Assembly: GCF_015645095.1 (NCBI RefSeq)
Contig: NZ_JADOTW010000020.1
Location: forward strand, 22,409-86,408
Length of the DNA stretch: 64,000 bases
Direction: 5' to 3'
Source: Halomonas sp. 328
GTDB lineage: Bacteria > Pseudomonadota > Gammaproteobacteria > Pseudomonadales > Halomonadaceae
Made by a program: the position numbers and the translations under genes. Shown here in pieces: positions 1 to 8,376 of this stretch. The notes under the pieces were generated by a model, which was not told where the DNA came from, made no database searches, and was given only the letters and a program-made list of their open reading frames with translations. Each line of letters begins with the position of its first letter. The stretch's first letter is position 1.

Positions 1-378
1 GCTTGCCAAGATCGTCGGTCTGAGGGGCGCTCAGCCGATGGATTCCTTATCGGCGCTTGGTGGGTGGGGTGGGGCCATGTCTCCCACTGTCTGTACCCGA
101 GCAGGGCCAGATGCGCGGCTCGTCCCTCCACTCCGACAAGCCTTCTCACTATTGCCCGTTCTGGGTCTCCTTCAAACATACAAGCGCGGCGGTCCGGCGT
201 CCCGGTTCCGCGCGATATCGGCCGCAGGGCGATCCTGACCGGCACCCAAGGGCGACTGCGTCGCCCAATCGTTCGGGGAACCCGAACTCCCACAACCCCA
301 GAGCCTCTCCCAGCACCAGTGGCCAACCAGGCCCACTATGGGAATAGCTACCCAGCCTACCTGTAAGTGCGATGAACC
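1..378. other. Left edge, no gene recognised
   Basis: Short open frames occur on both strands but none resembles a known protein, and none has a convincing ribosome binding site. A small hairpin (GCCGAT / ATCGGC) sits near position 35-55. The btuD gene on the minus strand ends at 379, so this stretch is its downstream flank. I see no clear T-tract terminator for the btu operon here. Confidence 0.5.
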
Positions 379-1146
379 TTATTTCAGGGGCACGAAGACC
401 GGGGCCCCGTCGACCCAGGCGGTGGCCAGGCGCTGGCCGTAGAGCCGTTCCAGGGCCGCGGGCTCCAGCATGGCCTCCGCCGGGCCCCAGCACGCCTCGC
501 CGCCCGGGTAGAGCAGCAGCAGGTGGTCGCACCAGCGGGCGGCCAGGTTGAGGTCGTGCAGGCACATCATCACCGCCCTGCCCTGGCGGGCCTCGCCGGC
601 GAGCAGCGCCATGACTTCGGTCTGGTGGTGCAAGTCGAGGTGGTTGGTGGGCTCGTCGGCAAGCCACAAGGCCGGGGCCTGGGTCAGCACCGTGGCGATG
701 GCCAGGCGCTGGCGCTCGCCGCCGGAGAGGGTCCCCACCAGGCGGTCGGCCAGGTGGGCGATATCGAGCCGCTCCAGGGCCGCCTCGGCCAGGCGCAGCT
801 CCTCGGCCCCCTCCATCTGCCAGGGCGAGAGGTAGGGGTGGCGGCCGATCAGGGCGGTCTCGCGCACCGTGGCGGGGAAACCATCATGGCGCTCCTGGAA
901 GACCAGCCCCAGCTGGCGCGCCACCCGGCGACGGCCCAACGCCGCCAGCGGCCGGTCGTCGAGGCGCACCTGCCCCGAACGCGGGGCCCTGAGGCCGGCC
1001 AGGGTATGCAGCAGCGTCGTCTTGCCGGCGCCATTGGGCCCCAGCACGCCCCACACCTGGCCCGGCTCGATGCACACGTCGAGGGCCCGGCCGTCGCCAC
1101 GCCCGGGAATATCGATCACCAACTGGCGGGCCTCGAGACGGCTCAT
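379..1146 (-). CDS. btuD: Vitamin B12 ABC transporter ATP-binding protein
   Basis: Cytoplasmic ATPase that energises import of corrinoids through the BtuC permease. The 255-residue protein has a Walker A (GPNGAGKTT, about residues 37-45), the ABC signature LSGGERQRLAIA, a Walker B ending LADEPTNHLD, and an H-loop MCLHDLNLA. The ATG at 1146 is chosen because it overlaps the btuC stop codon as ATGA, which implies translational coupling; longer readings run into btuC. It is the last gene of the btuB-btuF-btuC-btuD unit. An iron-siderophore ATPase looks similar in sequence, but the riboswitch and neighbours favour B12. Confidence 0.9.
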   Translation of the reverse strand: MSRLEARQLVIDIPGRGDGRALDVCIEPGQVWGVLGPNGAGKTTLLHTLAGLRAPRSGQVRLDDRPLAALGRRRVARQLGLVFQERHDGFPATVRETALIGRHPYLSPWQMEGAEELRLAEAALERLDIAHLADRLVGTLSGGERQRLAIATVLTQAPALWLADEPTNHLDLHHQTEVMALLAGEARQGRAVMMCLHDLNLAARWCDHLLLLYPGGEACWGPAEAMLEPAALERLYGQRLATAWVDGAPVFVPLK

Positions 1147-2114
1147 CACTGGCTCCGATAAAGCAGGTAAAGAAAGGTCGGCACCCCCAGCAGGGCGGTG
1201 ATCACCCCCACCGGCAGCTGCTCGGGGGCGATCATCGTGCGCGCCAGGGTGTCCGCCAGCAGCAGCAGGGTGCCGCCGGCCAGGGCGCAGGCGGGCAGGA
1301 TCAGCCGCTGATCGTTGCCCAGCAGCAGGCGCAGCATATGCGGCACCACCAGGCCGACGAAGCCGATGCTGCCGGCGCTGGTTACCGCCATGGCGGTCAG
1401 GGCGCTGGCCCCCAGGTAGATGCCCCACTCCAGGCGGCGTACCGAGACGCCGAGGGCGGCGGCCTGCAGGGGCCCCCGGGCCAGCACATTGAGGCTGCGC
1501 CCCAGCGGCATGACCAGCAGGCAGACCACCAGCAGCAGGGCCAGCGGCGGCCAGGGCGCACGGGCATAGGCGAGGTCCCCCATCAGCCAGTAGAGCATGC
1601 CGGGCAGGCGGTCGGCGGGGGTCACCGCCAGCATCAGGGTGATCATCGCCCCCCAGCCGGCCGCCACCACCACCCCGGTGAGCAGCAGCCGCGCCGGGGT
1701 CCAGCCGCCGCGACCATGGGCCAGGCCGAACACCAGCAGGGTCGAGAGCAGCGCCCCGGCGAAGGCACCGCCGGAGACCACCAGGCCGCCGACGCCCGCC
1801 AGCATGGCGGCCAGGGCCCCCACCGAGGCGCCCCCGGAGAGCCCCAGCACATAGGGGTCGGCCAGGGGGTTGCGCAGCAGCACCTGCATCAGGGCGCCGG
1901 CCACGGCGAGCAGCCCGCCCACCGCGAAGGCGGAGAGCGAGCGGGGCAGGCGCAGCTCGAGGATCAGGGTCTGGGCCAGCGGGCTGCCCTGGCCGCGCAG
2001 GACGGCGAGGATCTCGCCCGGTGGCAGGGTCACGCTGCCCAGTGCCACCGACAGGATCAGGGCCGCCAGGGCGGCCAGGGCCAGGCCCCCCAGGGGGCGC
2101 GCCAGGGTCACCAT
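1146..2114 (-). CDS. btuC: Vitamin B12 ABC transporter permease
   Basis: Inner-membrane permease of the FecCD/BtuC family, 322 residues, strongly hydrophobic with about ten predicted membrane segments. Family-typical segments are visible, including LRLPRSLSAFAVGGLLA near the N-terminus and NPLADPYVLGLSGGA, and near the C-terminus SAGSIGFVGLVVPHMLRLL, which in relatives forms the contact with the ATPase. The start at 2114 overlaps the btuF stop (ATGA). It should act with BtuF in the periplasm and BtuD in the cytoplasm. Confidence 0.92.
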   Translation of the reverse strand: MVTLARPLGGLALAALAALILSVALGSVTLPPGEILAVLRGQGSPLAQTLILELRLPRSLSAFAVGGLLAVAGALMQVLLRNPLADPYVLGLSGGASVGALAAMLAGVGGLVVSGGAFAGALLSTLLVFGLAHGRGGWTPARLLLTGVVVAAGWGAMITLMLAVTPADRLPGMLYWLMGDLAYARAPWPPLALLLVVCLLVMPLGRSLNVLARGPLQAAALGVSVRRLEWGIYLGASALTAMAVTSAGSIGFVGLVVPHMLRLLLGNDQRLILPACALAGGTLLLLADTLARTMIAPEQLPVGVITALLGVPTFLYLLYRSQ

Positions 2115-3004
2115 CAGGGACTCGCCTCGCGACGAGACCGGGCCACCTCGAGCTTCTCGCAGAAGAGCCGGCTGCCCTCCAGCAGGCGCGGCGTGGGGCG
2201 CTGGATCAGCGAGGGCGGCACGAAGAAGAGGTTGTCCCGGGCCACGGCGGTGAGCGCCGGATACTGCTCCCAATGAGTCAGCCAGGCGCGGTTCTCCTCG
2301 CCCATGCCGCCGGCGAGGATCGCCTCGGGGTCGGCGGCCAGCACCGCCTCCTCGTCGAGGCGCGGCACCAGCCGGTCGAGCTCGCCGAAGACATTGACGC
2401 CGCCGCACAGGGAGAGCACCTGGCCGATCAGGTGGTCGTCGTTGATGGTCATCAGCGGCTCGTCCCATACCTGGTAGAAGACCGACAGCGGCGCGGCATT
2501 CGCGTAGCGCTCGGCGAGTTCCGCCATGCCGTCGCGAAAGCGCGCCGCCTCGACCTCCCCCGCCGCCTCGCTGCCGGCCAGGCGCGAGAGGCGTTCGATG
2601 GCCGTGGCCACGCCCTCGAGGGTGCGTGGCTCGATATAGAAGACCGGCAGGCCCAGGGCCTCGAGGGTCTCGAGCTGCTCCGCCGGGTTGCCGGTGACCC
2701 AGCCGATCACCAGGTCGGGAGCGAGCGCCAGCAGCCGCTCCAGGTCGACCCGGGTATGGCTGCCCACCGAGGCCACCTGGCGGGCCTCCGGGGGATAGTC
2801 GCTATAGGCCACCACGGCGACGACCCGCTCGCCGGCCCCGGCGGCATAGACCAGCTCGGTGGCCCCCGGCGACAGGGCGGCGATACGCTCGGCGGGGGCC
2901 GGCAGGCACACCTCCCGGCCCCGATCATCGACGGCGCAGCGCTCGCCGGCCTGAACCGCGCCCGCAAGGAGCAGCGCCAGGGCTGCCAGCAGTCGCTTAC
3001 CCAT
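2114..3004 (-). CDS. btuF: Periplasmic cobalamin-binding protein
   Basis: Soluble binding protein that delivers corrinoids to BtuC. The 296-residue product begins with a signal peptide (MGKRLLAALALLLAGAVQA, likely cleaved after A19) and continues as a class III (helical backbone) periplasmic binding protein: R-I-A-ALSPGATELVYAAGAG, then VVAYSDYPPEA and LAPDLVIGW. Those features match BtuF/FepB-type proteins. The start codon overlaps the btuB stop by one base (TAATG), so the order btuB-btuF-btuC-btuD is one transcript. Confidence 0.9.
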   Translation of the reverse strand: MGKRLLAALALLLAGAVQAGERCAVDDRGREVCLPAPAERIAALSPGATELVYAAGAGERVVAVVAYSDYPPEARQVASVGSHTRVDLERLLALAPDLVIGWVTGNPAEQLETLEALGLPVFYIEPRTLEGVATAIERLSRLAGSEAAGEVEAARFRDGMAELAERYANAAPLSVFYQVWDEPLMTINDDHLIGQVLSLCGGVNVFGELDRLVPRLDEEAVLAADPEAILAGGMGEENRAWLTHWEQYPALTAVARDNLFFVPPSLIQRPTPRLLEGSRLFCEKLEVARSRREASP

Positions 3005-4851
3005 TAGCCACCGAAGTGCAGGCTAAGGAAGGCGGCGCGACCGGCATTGAGGTAGTCATCACCGTCGAAAAATCTCGCCGTGACATACTCCTTATCCAAA
3101 GCATTCTCCAGGGTTAGGCGGGCCGACCACAGGGGCGCGAACTCCCAGCCGGCGCGCAGATTGACCAGGCCGAAGCCGGCAAGCCGTTCTTCGTTGGCGG
3201 CATCGTCATAGCGGTGATTCTGCACGACCCAGGAGCCCCCCAGGGACCAGTCGCCCAGCGCACGATCGGCATCCAGACGCAGACTCTGTGACGCGCGTCG
3301 GGCCAGCCGGTTACCGGTCTCGCGATCCTCCGGATCGGTATAGGTCAGGGCCGCGGCCAGGTTCCAGTCGGCAACCTCGGCACCAGCGGAAAGCTCGACG
3401 CCGCGAATCCGCGTAGTCGGCACATTCGTTGCTCCGCCATTCTGTCCAGAAATCAGGTTGTCGATATCACTCTGATATAGCGCCAGATCCCAGAAATAGT
3501 GGCGATACTGACCACGAGCACCGAGTTCATAGGACGTCGACGTCTCGGCCTCTAGGTCAGGGTTACCAAACCCCGGCCAGTAGAGCTGATTAAACGTCGG
3601 TGCCTTGAAGGCAGTGCCATAACTGGCCCTCAAGGTATGGTAGGCGTCCAGGTCATAGCCCAGGGCCAGGCTGCCGGTTACCTCTTCACCATAGGCTTGG
3701 TTATCGTCATATCGCAGGCTGGCCTGTACCGCGAAGGGAGAGAAATCGAGCAGTGCTTGGGTAAAGATGGCCTTGTTATCCCGCCCCTCTACGTCGTAGG
3801 GCCCATCCCAAGGCATGCTTCCCGTAATGCTGCCTGCAACGCTATCGTTCAGGTACTCAGCACCGACGATAAACTCATGGGCACCTGCGCCAAGCGTATT
3901 TTCCCAGCGAGCGGTTCGCGTCTGCGTATCGAGAATGGAGTCATAGAAGTGGTTGTCGCTCTCATCACGCGCCTCGCTCAGGGTCAAGCGACTCCGCCAG
4001 TTGGCAGTGACTGGTAGCTCACCGTAGATCCCCGCCACTTGCTGAACATAATCCGTCGTAGCCAGGGAACCGCTCTCGTCGTACTCGGTAGTTCCCCGGG
4101 CCCGCAGCGCCAGCACCCCCACCTCGGCGCCGTTATCGAAGGTGTGAGAGAGCCGCACCAGGCCCGAGGTATTGTCATAGCCCTTGTCGTCACCGCCGCG
4201 GCGCACCGGCTGCCCATCGGTTTCGAAGCGGCTACCGGCGAAGTAGTAGCGGGTGCCGCCGCTGCTGCCGGCGAGGCTGGCGCTATAACGCTGGGTATCG
4301 AAGGAGCCGCCGCCCACCGAGATGCGTGGCGTCGGCGCCCCCGCCTCGCCCTCGGGCGTAAAGAGCTGAATGACGCCGCCCATGGCATCGGCGCCATAGA
4401 GGCTGCCGCGGGGGCCGCGGACGATCTCGGCACGCTGGAACAGCCGCGGATCGAGGAATTGCCAGGCGGCACTGCCCAGCGTCGCCGAGCGCAGGCGAAT
4501 GCCATCGATCAGCAGTACATTCTGGTCGCTGTTGGTACCACGGAGAAAGACGCTGCTGTTCTTGCCGAAGCTGCCACTGGTGGAGACATCCACCCCGGGC
4601 TGGCCACGAAACAGGTCGGTGAGGCTGGTGGGGTCCTGGCGGCGCAGGGTCGCCTCGTCCAGCACGGTCACCGAGGCCAGCGATTCGTCGGCGGTGCGCG
4701 GCGCCAGGGTGGCGGTCACCACCAGGGGGTTCAGGGTCTGGAGCGAGTCGTTGTCGCCGGACGTGGCGGCGATCGCCTGGGAGAGCGGTGCTAGCGGCAA
4801 GGCGGCAACGGCCAGGGTCGCCAGGCCACGGGGGGAGAAGGAAGTCGTCAT
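3004..4851 (-). CDS. btuB: TonB-dependent vitamin B12 outer-membrane receptor
   Basis: Outer-membrane beta-barrel receptor for cobalamin, 615 residues, close to the E. coli BtuB size. The signal peptide (MTTSFSPRGLATLAVAALPL...) is followed by a TonB-box-like segment NPLVVTATL, then a plug domain (residues about 50-160; RGTNSDQNVLLIDGIRL, RGPRGSLYGADAMGGVIQL) and a barrel with alternating strands. The C-terminus ends SLHFGG rather than the usual terminal aromatic residue. The ATG at 4851 is preferred over upstream codons because it starts the signal peptide and follows the riboswitch. Confidence 0.93.
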   Translation of the reverse strand: MTTSFSPRGLATLAVAALPLAPLSQAIAATSGDNDSLQTLNPLVVTATLAPRTADESLASVTVLDEATLRRQDPTSLTDLFRGQPGVDVSTSGSFGKNSSVFLRGTNSDQNVLLIDGIRLRSATLGSAAWQFLDPRLFQRAEIVRGPRGSLYGADAMGGVIQLFTPEGEAGAPTPRISVGGGSFDTQRYSASLAGSSGGTRYYFAGSRFETDGQPVRRGGDDKGYDNTSGLVRLSHTFDNGAEVGVLALRARGTTEYDESGSLATTDYVQQVAGIYGELPVTANWRSRLTLSEARDESDNHFYDSILDTQTRTARWENTLGAGAHEFIVGAEYLNDSVAGSITGSMPWDGPYDVEGRDNKAIFTQALLDFSPFAVQASLRYDDNQAYGEEVTGSLALGYDLDAYHTLRASYGTAFKAPTFNQLYWPGFGNPDLEAETSTSYELGARGQYRHYFWDLALYQSDIDNLISGQNGGATNVPTTRIRGVELSAGAEVADWNLAAALTYTDPEDRETGNRLARRASQSLRLDADRALGDWSLGGSWVVQNHRYDDAANEERLAGFGLVNLRAGWEFAPLWSARLTLENALDKEYVTARFFDGDDYLNAGRAAFLSLHFGG

Positions 4852-4979
4852 GGGGTGTCCCTTGCTCGCCGTGCTCACCCGCACGGCGTCATGCGTTATG
4901 GTGGCCGGGACACGGCGGAAAGGACAGGAAAGGCGCCACAAGGCCCCCAGCCTGGCGTCGCCCACCGCGACACGGCATG

Positions 4980-5198
4980 CCTCTCCAGGCCGGTCTCCGG
5001 GCTGACGAGTGAAGGCCTAGGCCCGGGGGCCAGGCTAAGCACCTTCCGCACCGCCGTCTTCCCATGCCAAGCGGCACAGTGACGTTATGGCGGTGTTTGA
5101 CTCGATCACCGTTGCGGGGGCAGCGTCGGAATGGCGGCAAGGCCGTGCACCGACTTCCCGTTTACCTGGTAGAAATGGCTTCCACCAGCACCTGAGAG
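4980..5198 (-). promoter_or_regulatory. Cobalamin riboswitch
   Basis: Reading the minus strand toward btuB, the leader contains the expected blocks in order: AGGTGCTGGTGG (about 5198), AACGGGAAGTCGGTGC, CGCTGCCCCCGCAACGGT (about 5110-5130), GTGCCGCTTGG with GGGAAGACGGCGG, and the B12-box region CAGCCCGGAGACCGGCC (about 4988-5004). This is the adenosylcobalamin riboswitch architecture. It ends about 130 bases before the btuB start, so it should turn off the btuBFCD operon when cobalamin is plentiful. Confidence 0.96.
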
Positions 5199-5230
5199 TG
5201 CGCGTAAGCTAGCAATCCACCAGGCAAAGG

Positions 5231-6223
5231 TCAATTTGTCGCGGCCAGCGGCTCGGGACGCTGGGCGTAGCGCTGGGCCAGGATGGCGCAGACGATCAGC
5301 TGGATCTGGTGGAAGAGCATGATCGGCAGCAGCATGGGCCCCAGGGCACTGCCGGCGAAGAGCACCTGGGCCATGGGCACCCCGGTGGCCAGGCTCTTCT
5401 TGGAGGCGCCGAAGACGATGGTGATCTCGTCCTCCTTGCTGAAGCCCAGCCCCCGGGCCAGGGCCGTGGTCAGCACCAGCACCAGGGCCAGCAGCACGCA
5501 GCAGGCCAGGATCAGCGCCAGCAGCGGGCCGAGTCCCACGGTCTGCCAGAGCCCACCCACCACCGAGGCACTGAAGGCGGTATAGACCACCAGCAGGATG
5601 GAGCTCTGATCCACCTTGCTCAGCCAGGGGCGATTGCGGGCCACCCAGTCGCCGATCCAGGGCCGCGCCAGGTGCCCCAGCACGAAGGGCAGCAGCAGTT
5701 GCAGGCTGATCTTGAGCACCGCCTCGCCGGCGTTGTAGCCCTCGCCGGTGGCCTGGATGCCCATGATCAGCATCACCAGCAGGGGGGTGGCCAGGATGCC
5801 GATCAGGCTGGAGGCGGAAGCGTTGCAGATCGCCGCCGGCACATTGCCCCGGGCCAGGGAGTTGAAGGCGATGGCGGACTGCACCGTGCCGGGCAGCACG
5901 CAGAGGTAGAGCATGCCGAGGGTCAGGGGCGTGCCCAGCCAGGGCTCCATCAGCGGCCGCCCCAGCACCCCGAGCAGCGGGAAGGCGACGAAGGTGAAGC
6001 CGAACACCACCAGGTGCAGGCGCCAGTGGGTGGCGCCGCTGATGATCGCCTGGCGGGAGAGCTTGGCGCCATGCATAAAGAACAGCAGGGCGATGGCCGC
6101 CACGGTCAGCCCCTCGAAGAAGGGCACCCCGCGCCCCTGGGCCGGCAGCACGCTGGCCAGGATCACCACCCCCACCAGGGTCAGGGTAAAGTTATCGACC
6201 CACCGTCGTAATTGTCCCAGCAT
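5231..6223 (-). CDS. Bile acid:sodium symporter family (SBF-like) transporter
   Basis: A 330-residue integral membrane protein with about ten hydrophobic segments, of the SBF-like (YfeH-type) branch of the bile acid:sodium symporter superfamily. Motifs include FFMHGAKLSRQAI, a LPGTVQSAIAF segment and GASKKSLATGVPMAQVLF, all typical of this branch. The start has a good Shine-Dalgarno (GTGGAG, six bases upstream). It lies between the btu operon and the cob operon, all on the same strand, so a link to corrinoid or precursor transport is possible, but the substrate of this branch is unknown and the link is inference. It stops just upstream of the btuB riboswitch. Confidence 0.8.
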   Translation of the reverse strand: MLGQLRRWVDNFTLTLVGVVILASVLPAQGRGVPFFEGLTVAAIALLFFMHGAKLSRQAIISGATHWRLHLVVFGFTFVAFPLLGVLGRPLMEPWLGTPLTLGMLYLCVLPGTVQSAIAFNSLARGNVPAAICNASASSLIGILATPLLVMLIMGIQATGEGYNAGEAVLKISLQLLLPFVLGHLARPWIGDWVARNRPWLSKVDQSSILLVVYTAFSASVVGGLWQTVGLGPLLALILACCVLLALVLVLTTALARGLGFSKEDEITIVFGASKKSLATGVPMAQVLFAGSALGPMLLPIMLFHQIQLIVCAILAQRYAQRPEPLAATN

Positions 6224-6289
6224 CTCAGCTCCACTTATTGAAAAACAGTTCCATATTCTATTACGTCCCGAGGCGGCCCAGACAAGCGA

Positions 6290-6485
6290 CTTTAGCCAAG
6301 CCCTTAGGCAATCCAGTTATTACCTTTTCCGCTGAAGGCCCGGGGCTATCCTGGCGGTCAGGCCGCCGCGGGGCGCTGTAAACCCTTCCCTGGGAGCTAC
6401 TTTTGCCATCCCTGGCAAAAAACCCCCGCGGCGTCCTGCCCCCAGCGCCCCTCAGCCATTCCATCTGCAAGGCTTTAGCCAAGCC
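6290..6485. repeat. Structured segment flanked by 13-bp direct repeats
   Basis: The 13-mer CTTTAGCCAAGCC occurs at 6290-6302 and again at 6473-6485, bracketing about 170 bases. Inside are a perfect hairpin TTTTGCCA-TCCC-TGGCAAAA (6401-6420) and an outer pairing CGCCGCGGGG (about 6364-6373) with CCCCGCGGCG (about 6424-6433). The right repeat supplies the stop codon of the CobU-like gene. The layout resembles a small inserted element with a target duplication, but it could also be a terminator plus a structured leader for the downstream SBF-like gene. Confidence 0.45.
6336..6354. repeat. 19-bp dispersed repeat, copy 1
   Basis: The sequence AGGCCCGGGGCTATCCTGG is identical to 20945-20963. Both copies lie in intergenic DNA upstream of minus-strand or downstream of minus-strand genes. 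It may be a piece of a larger dispersed intergenic repeat or a promoter-like box; I cannot tell which. Confidence 0.5.
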
Positions 6486-6885
6486 TTCTTAGCAAGCCGT
6501 GCCAGACGTAGTAGACCGCCTCGGCCCGGGCCGCGGCGTCCTGGGCCAGCCAGCCGTTGAGGTCGCGCAGGCGCCGCTGGCGGCGCGACAGGGGCACGAG
6601 GCCCCGCCCCATCTCCTCGAGGATCAGGGTGATGGACGCCCCCGTCCGGCGCTCTGCGTCCCGCAGGGCGTCCATGGCCTGGGCGAGGCGCGCCCGCAGG
6701 CGGTCGTTATCGGCCTCGCCTGCCAACTGGGCGGCGATCCACGGCGCCCAGCCATCGATCACCAGGTCTCCGGCGGGCGGCGGGCCTTCGAGGAGGCTTG
6801 CGGCCTCGAGCCAGCGCGGCGCCCCGCCCCAGCTCCTTACCGCGTCGCGCTTGCCGGCGTGGGTACCGCCGATGACCACTCGCAT
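6475..6885 (-). CDS. Short CobU-like protein (second CobU paralogue)
   Basis: 136 residues related to adenosylcobinamide kinase/guanylyltransferase but shorter than the usual ~180. It keeps a P-loop-like start (IGGTHAGKRD) and, near residues 89-115, the canonical CobU C-terminal signature EEMGRGLVPLSRRQRRLRDL followed by NGWLAQ and a YYVWHGLLRRLG tail. The middle segment holding the guanylyl-accepting histidine of CobU is absent. It is the last gene of the cob operon, overlaps cobC by 49 bases, and has a GGAGG site nine bases upstream of its ATG. The main CobU (8373-8909) shows the opposite pattern, with a poor C-terminal signature, so partnership or sub-functionalisation is possible. It could equally be a decaying duplicate. 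Confidence 0.75.
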   Translation of the reverse strand: MRVVIGGTHAGKRDAVRSWGGAPRWLEAASLLEGPPPAGDLVIDGWAPWIAAQLAGEADNDRLRARLAQAMDALRDAERRTGASITLILEEMGRGLVPLSRRQRRLRDLNGWLAQDAAARAEAVYYVWHGLLRRLG

Positions 6886-7550
6886 CGCCAGGCGCCTCCG
6901 TGTCGAATGAAGTGGAAGTGGCGCCCCTCCGCCTGGGTGACGCCGGCGGCCCAGAAGTCGATGGCCTCGAAGCGCCGACGCAGCTCCCGCAGCACCCCGC
7001 CATGGGTCACCACCAGGGCGCGGTATGCGCCGCCCTCCTTCCCGCCCTCCTTGGCCTCGGCATCCCAGGTCAGCTCACGCCACCAGGCGTCGAGCCGTGC
7101 GCGCAGCTCGCCGGCGGACTCGCCCCCGGGGGGCGGTTGCTCGCCCCGGGCGTCGATCCAGGCCCGGTAACCGGGGTCCGACTCGAGCTCGGCGTAGCAC
7201 TTGCCCTCGTAGGCGCCGAAATTCAGCTCCCGCAGCCGGGCATCGAAGCGCGGCTCGGGCTGAGACTCGGGGCGGGTCTCGGAATGGGTCTCGGGGCGGG
7301 TCTCGGAACAGGGTGTCGCGCCAGGCAGGGCCAGGTGTGCCAGGGTCTGGCGACAGCGCGTCAGGTCGCTGCAGTGGATGGCATCCCACTCCCCCTGCTG
7401 CTCGAGCCACCAGGCCCTCAGGCGCTCGAGCCCCGGGCGGGCCGCCTCGAGATCCAGGGGAATGTCCCGGTGGCCCTGGTAGCGGCCGCTCCGGTTCCAG
7501 GCGGTCAGGCCGTGGCGCACCACAACCAGGGTCAGGCTAGGCGATGACAT
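6837..7550 (-). CDS. cobC: Histidine phosphatase, probable alpha-ribazole phosphatase
   Basis: Phosphoglycerate-mutase-like phosphatase of 237 residues. The catalytic RHG motif is at residues 12-14 (VVVRHGLTAWN), with the second-half partner motif VVTHGGVLR near residue 185. Family knowledge and its place after cobS point to removal of the phosphate from alpha-ribazole-5'-phosphate or adenosylcobalamin-5'-phosphate. A low-complexity insert near residues 83-101 carries repeated ETRPE/ESQPE units encoded by a short DNA repeat. AGGAGG precedes the ATG at 7550. Confidence 0.82.
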   Translation of the reverse strand: MSSPSLTLVVVRHGLTAWNRSGRYQGHRDIPLDLEAARPGLERLRAWWLEQQGEWDAIHCSDLTRCRQTLAHLALPGATPCSETRPETHSETRPESQPEPRFDARLRELNFGAYEGKCYAELESDPGYRAWIDARGEQPPPGGESAGELRARLDAWWRELTWDAEAKEGGKEGGAYRALVVTHGGVLRELRRRFEAIDFWAAGVTQAEGRHFHFIRHGGAWRCEWSSAVPTPASATR

Positions 7551-7569
7551 GCGAATCCCTCCTGTCGTC

Positions 7570-8376
7570 TCACGAACTCAGCCAGAGCCAGGCCACCAGC
7601 AGCAGCCAGAGCTCGCCCCCCTCGATGGCGGCCCCCAGCATATCGCCGTTGATGCCGCGAAAGCTGCGCACCATCAGGGCGGCGAAGGCCAGCAGGAAGG
7701 CGGCCAGCGCCATCAGCAGCAGCCAGCCGCCGGGCAGCCACCAGAAGAGCACGACCAGGGGCAGCAGCGACAGCCCCAGGTCCCGGTGGCGGCTCTCCTG
7801 GCGCCAGGTCCAGGCCAGCCCCTCGCGGCGGGCGATCGGTGCCAGGCGCAGCAGGGCCACGGCGCCGAAGCGCGCCAGGGCCGGCGGCCCCAGCAGCCAC
7901 AGCGGGGCGACGCCGGCCTCCAGCAGCGCCCAGAGCAGCACGCCCTTCCAGGCCAGCAGGAAGATCAGCGCCAGGATGGCGAAGCTGCCTACCTGGGCAT
8001 CCTTCATGATCGCCCAGCGCCGCTCCAGGGGGGCATTGCTGCCCAGGGCATCGGCCAGGTCCATCACCCCATCCAGGTGCAGGCCGCCGGAGAGCGCCAC
8101 CCAGAGGCTGAGCAGCGCCAGGGCCAGCAGCGGCGTGGGCCAGCCCGACAGCGCCAGCGCCGCCAGGGCCAGCAGGCCGCCCAGCAGCAGGCCCACCAGG
8201 GGGTAGGCGCGCAGCGCCCAGCGCCGGGTGGCCGGGGTCCAGGGGCAGGCCAACGGCAGCGGAATCCGCGTCAGGAACTGCAGCGCCAGCACCAGGCCGA
8301 AACCGGCGGCGGCCAGGCCCCGGGGCGTGGTCGATGGCGGGGCCGATGGCGGGGTCGATGGCGTCGTCGAGCTCAT
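7570..8376 (-). CDS. cobS: Adenosylcobinamide-GDP ribazoletransferase
   Basis: Membrane enzyme that joins alpha-ribazole to adenosylcobinamide-GDP, the penultimate step of the nucleotide loop. The 268-residue protein has several hydrophobic helices and the family signatures QFLTRIPLP near residue 38, a GGLHLDGVMDLADALGS segment with the catalytic acidic residues, and ERRWAIMKDAQVGSFA. The ATG at 8376 overlaps the cobU stop (ATGA). The N-terminal 20 residues are a Thr/Pro/Ser-rich stretch coded by a short imperfect DNA repeat, which is unusual for CobS. Confidence 0.93.
   Translation of the reverse strand: MSSTTPSTPPSAPPSTTPRGLAAAGFGLVLALQFLTRIPLPLACPWTPATRRWALRAYPLVGLLLGGLLALAALALSGWPTPLLALALLSLWVALSGGLHLDGVMDLADALGSNAPLERRWAIMKDAQVGSFAILALIFLLAWKGVLLWALLEAGVAPLWLLGPPALARFGAVALLRLAPIARREGLAWTWRQESRHRDLGLSLLPLVVLFWWLPGGWLLLMALAAFLLAFAALMVRSFRGINGDMLGAAIEGGELWLLLVAWLWLSS

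Noticed and set aside
1..378. A small gene at the left edge
   Set aside because: Several short frames on both strands overlap with no recognisable motif or ribosome binding site.
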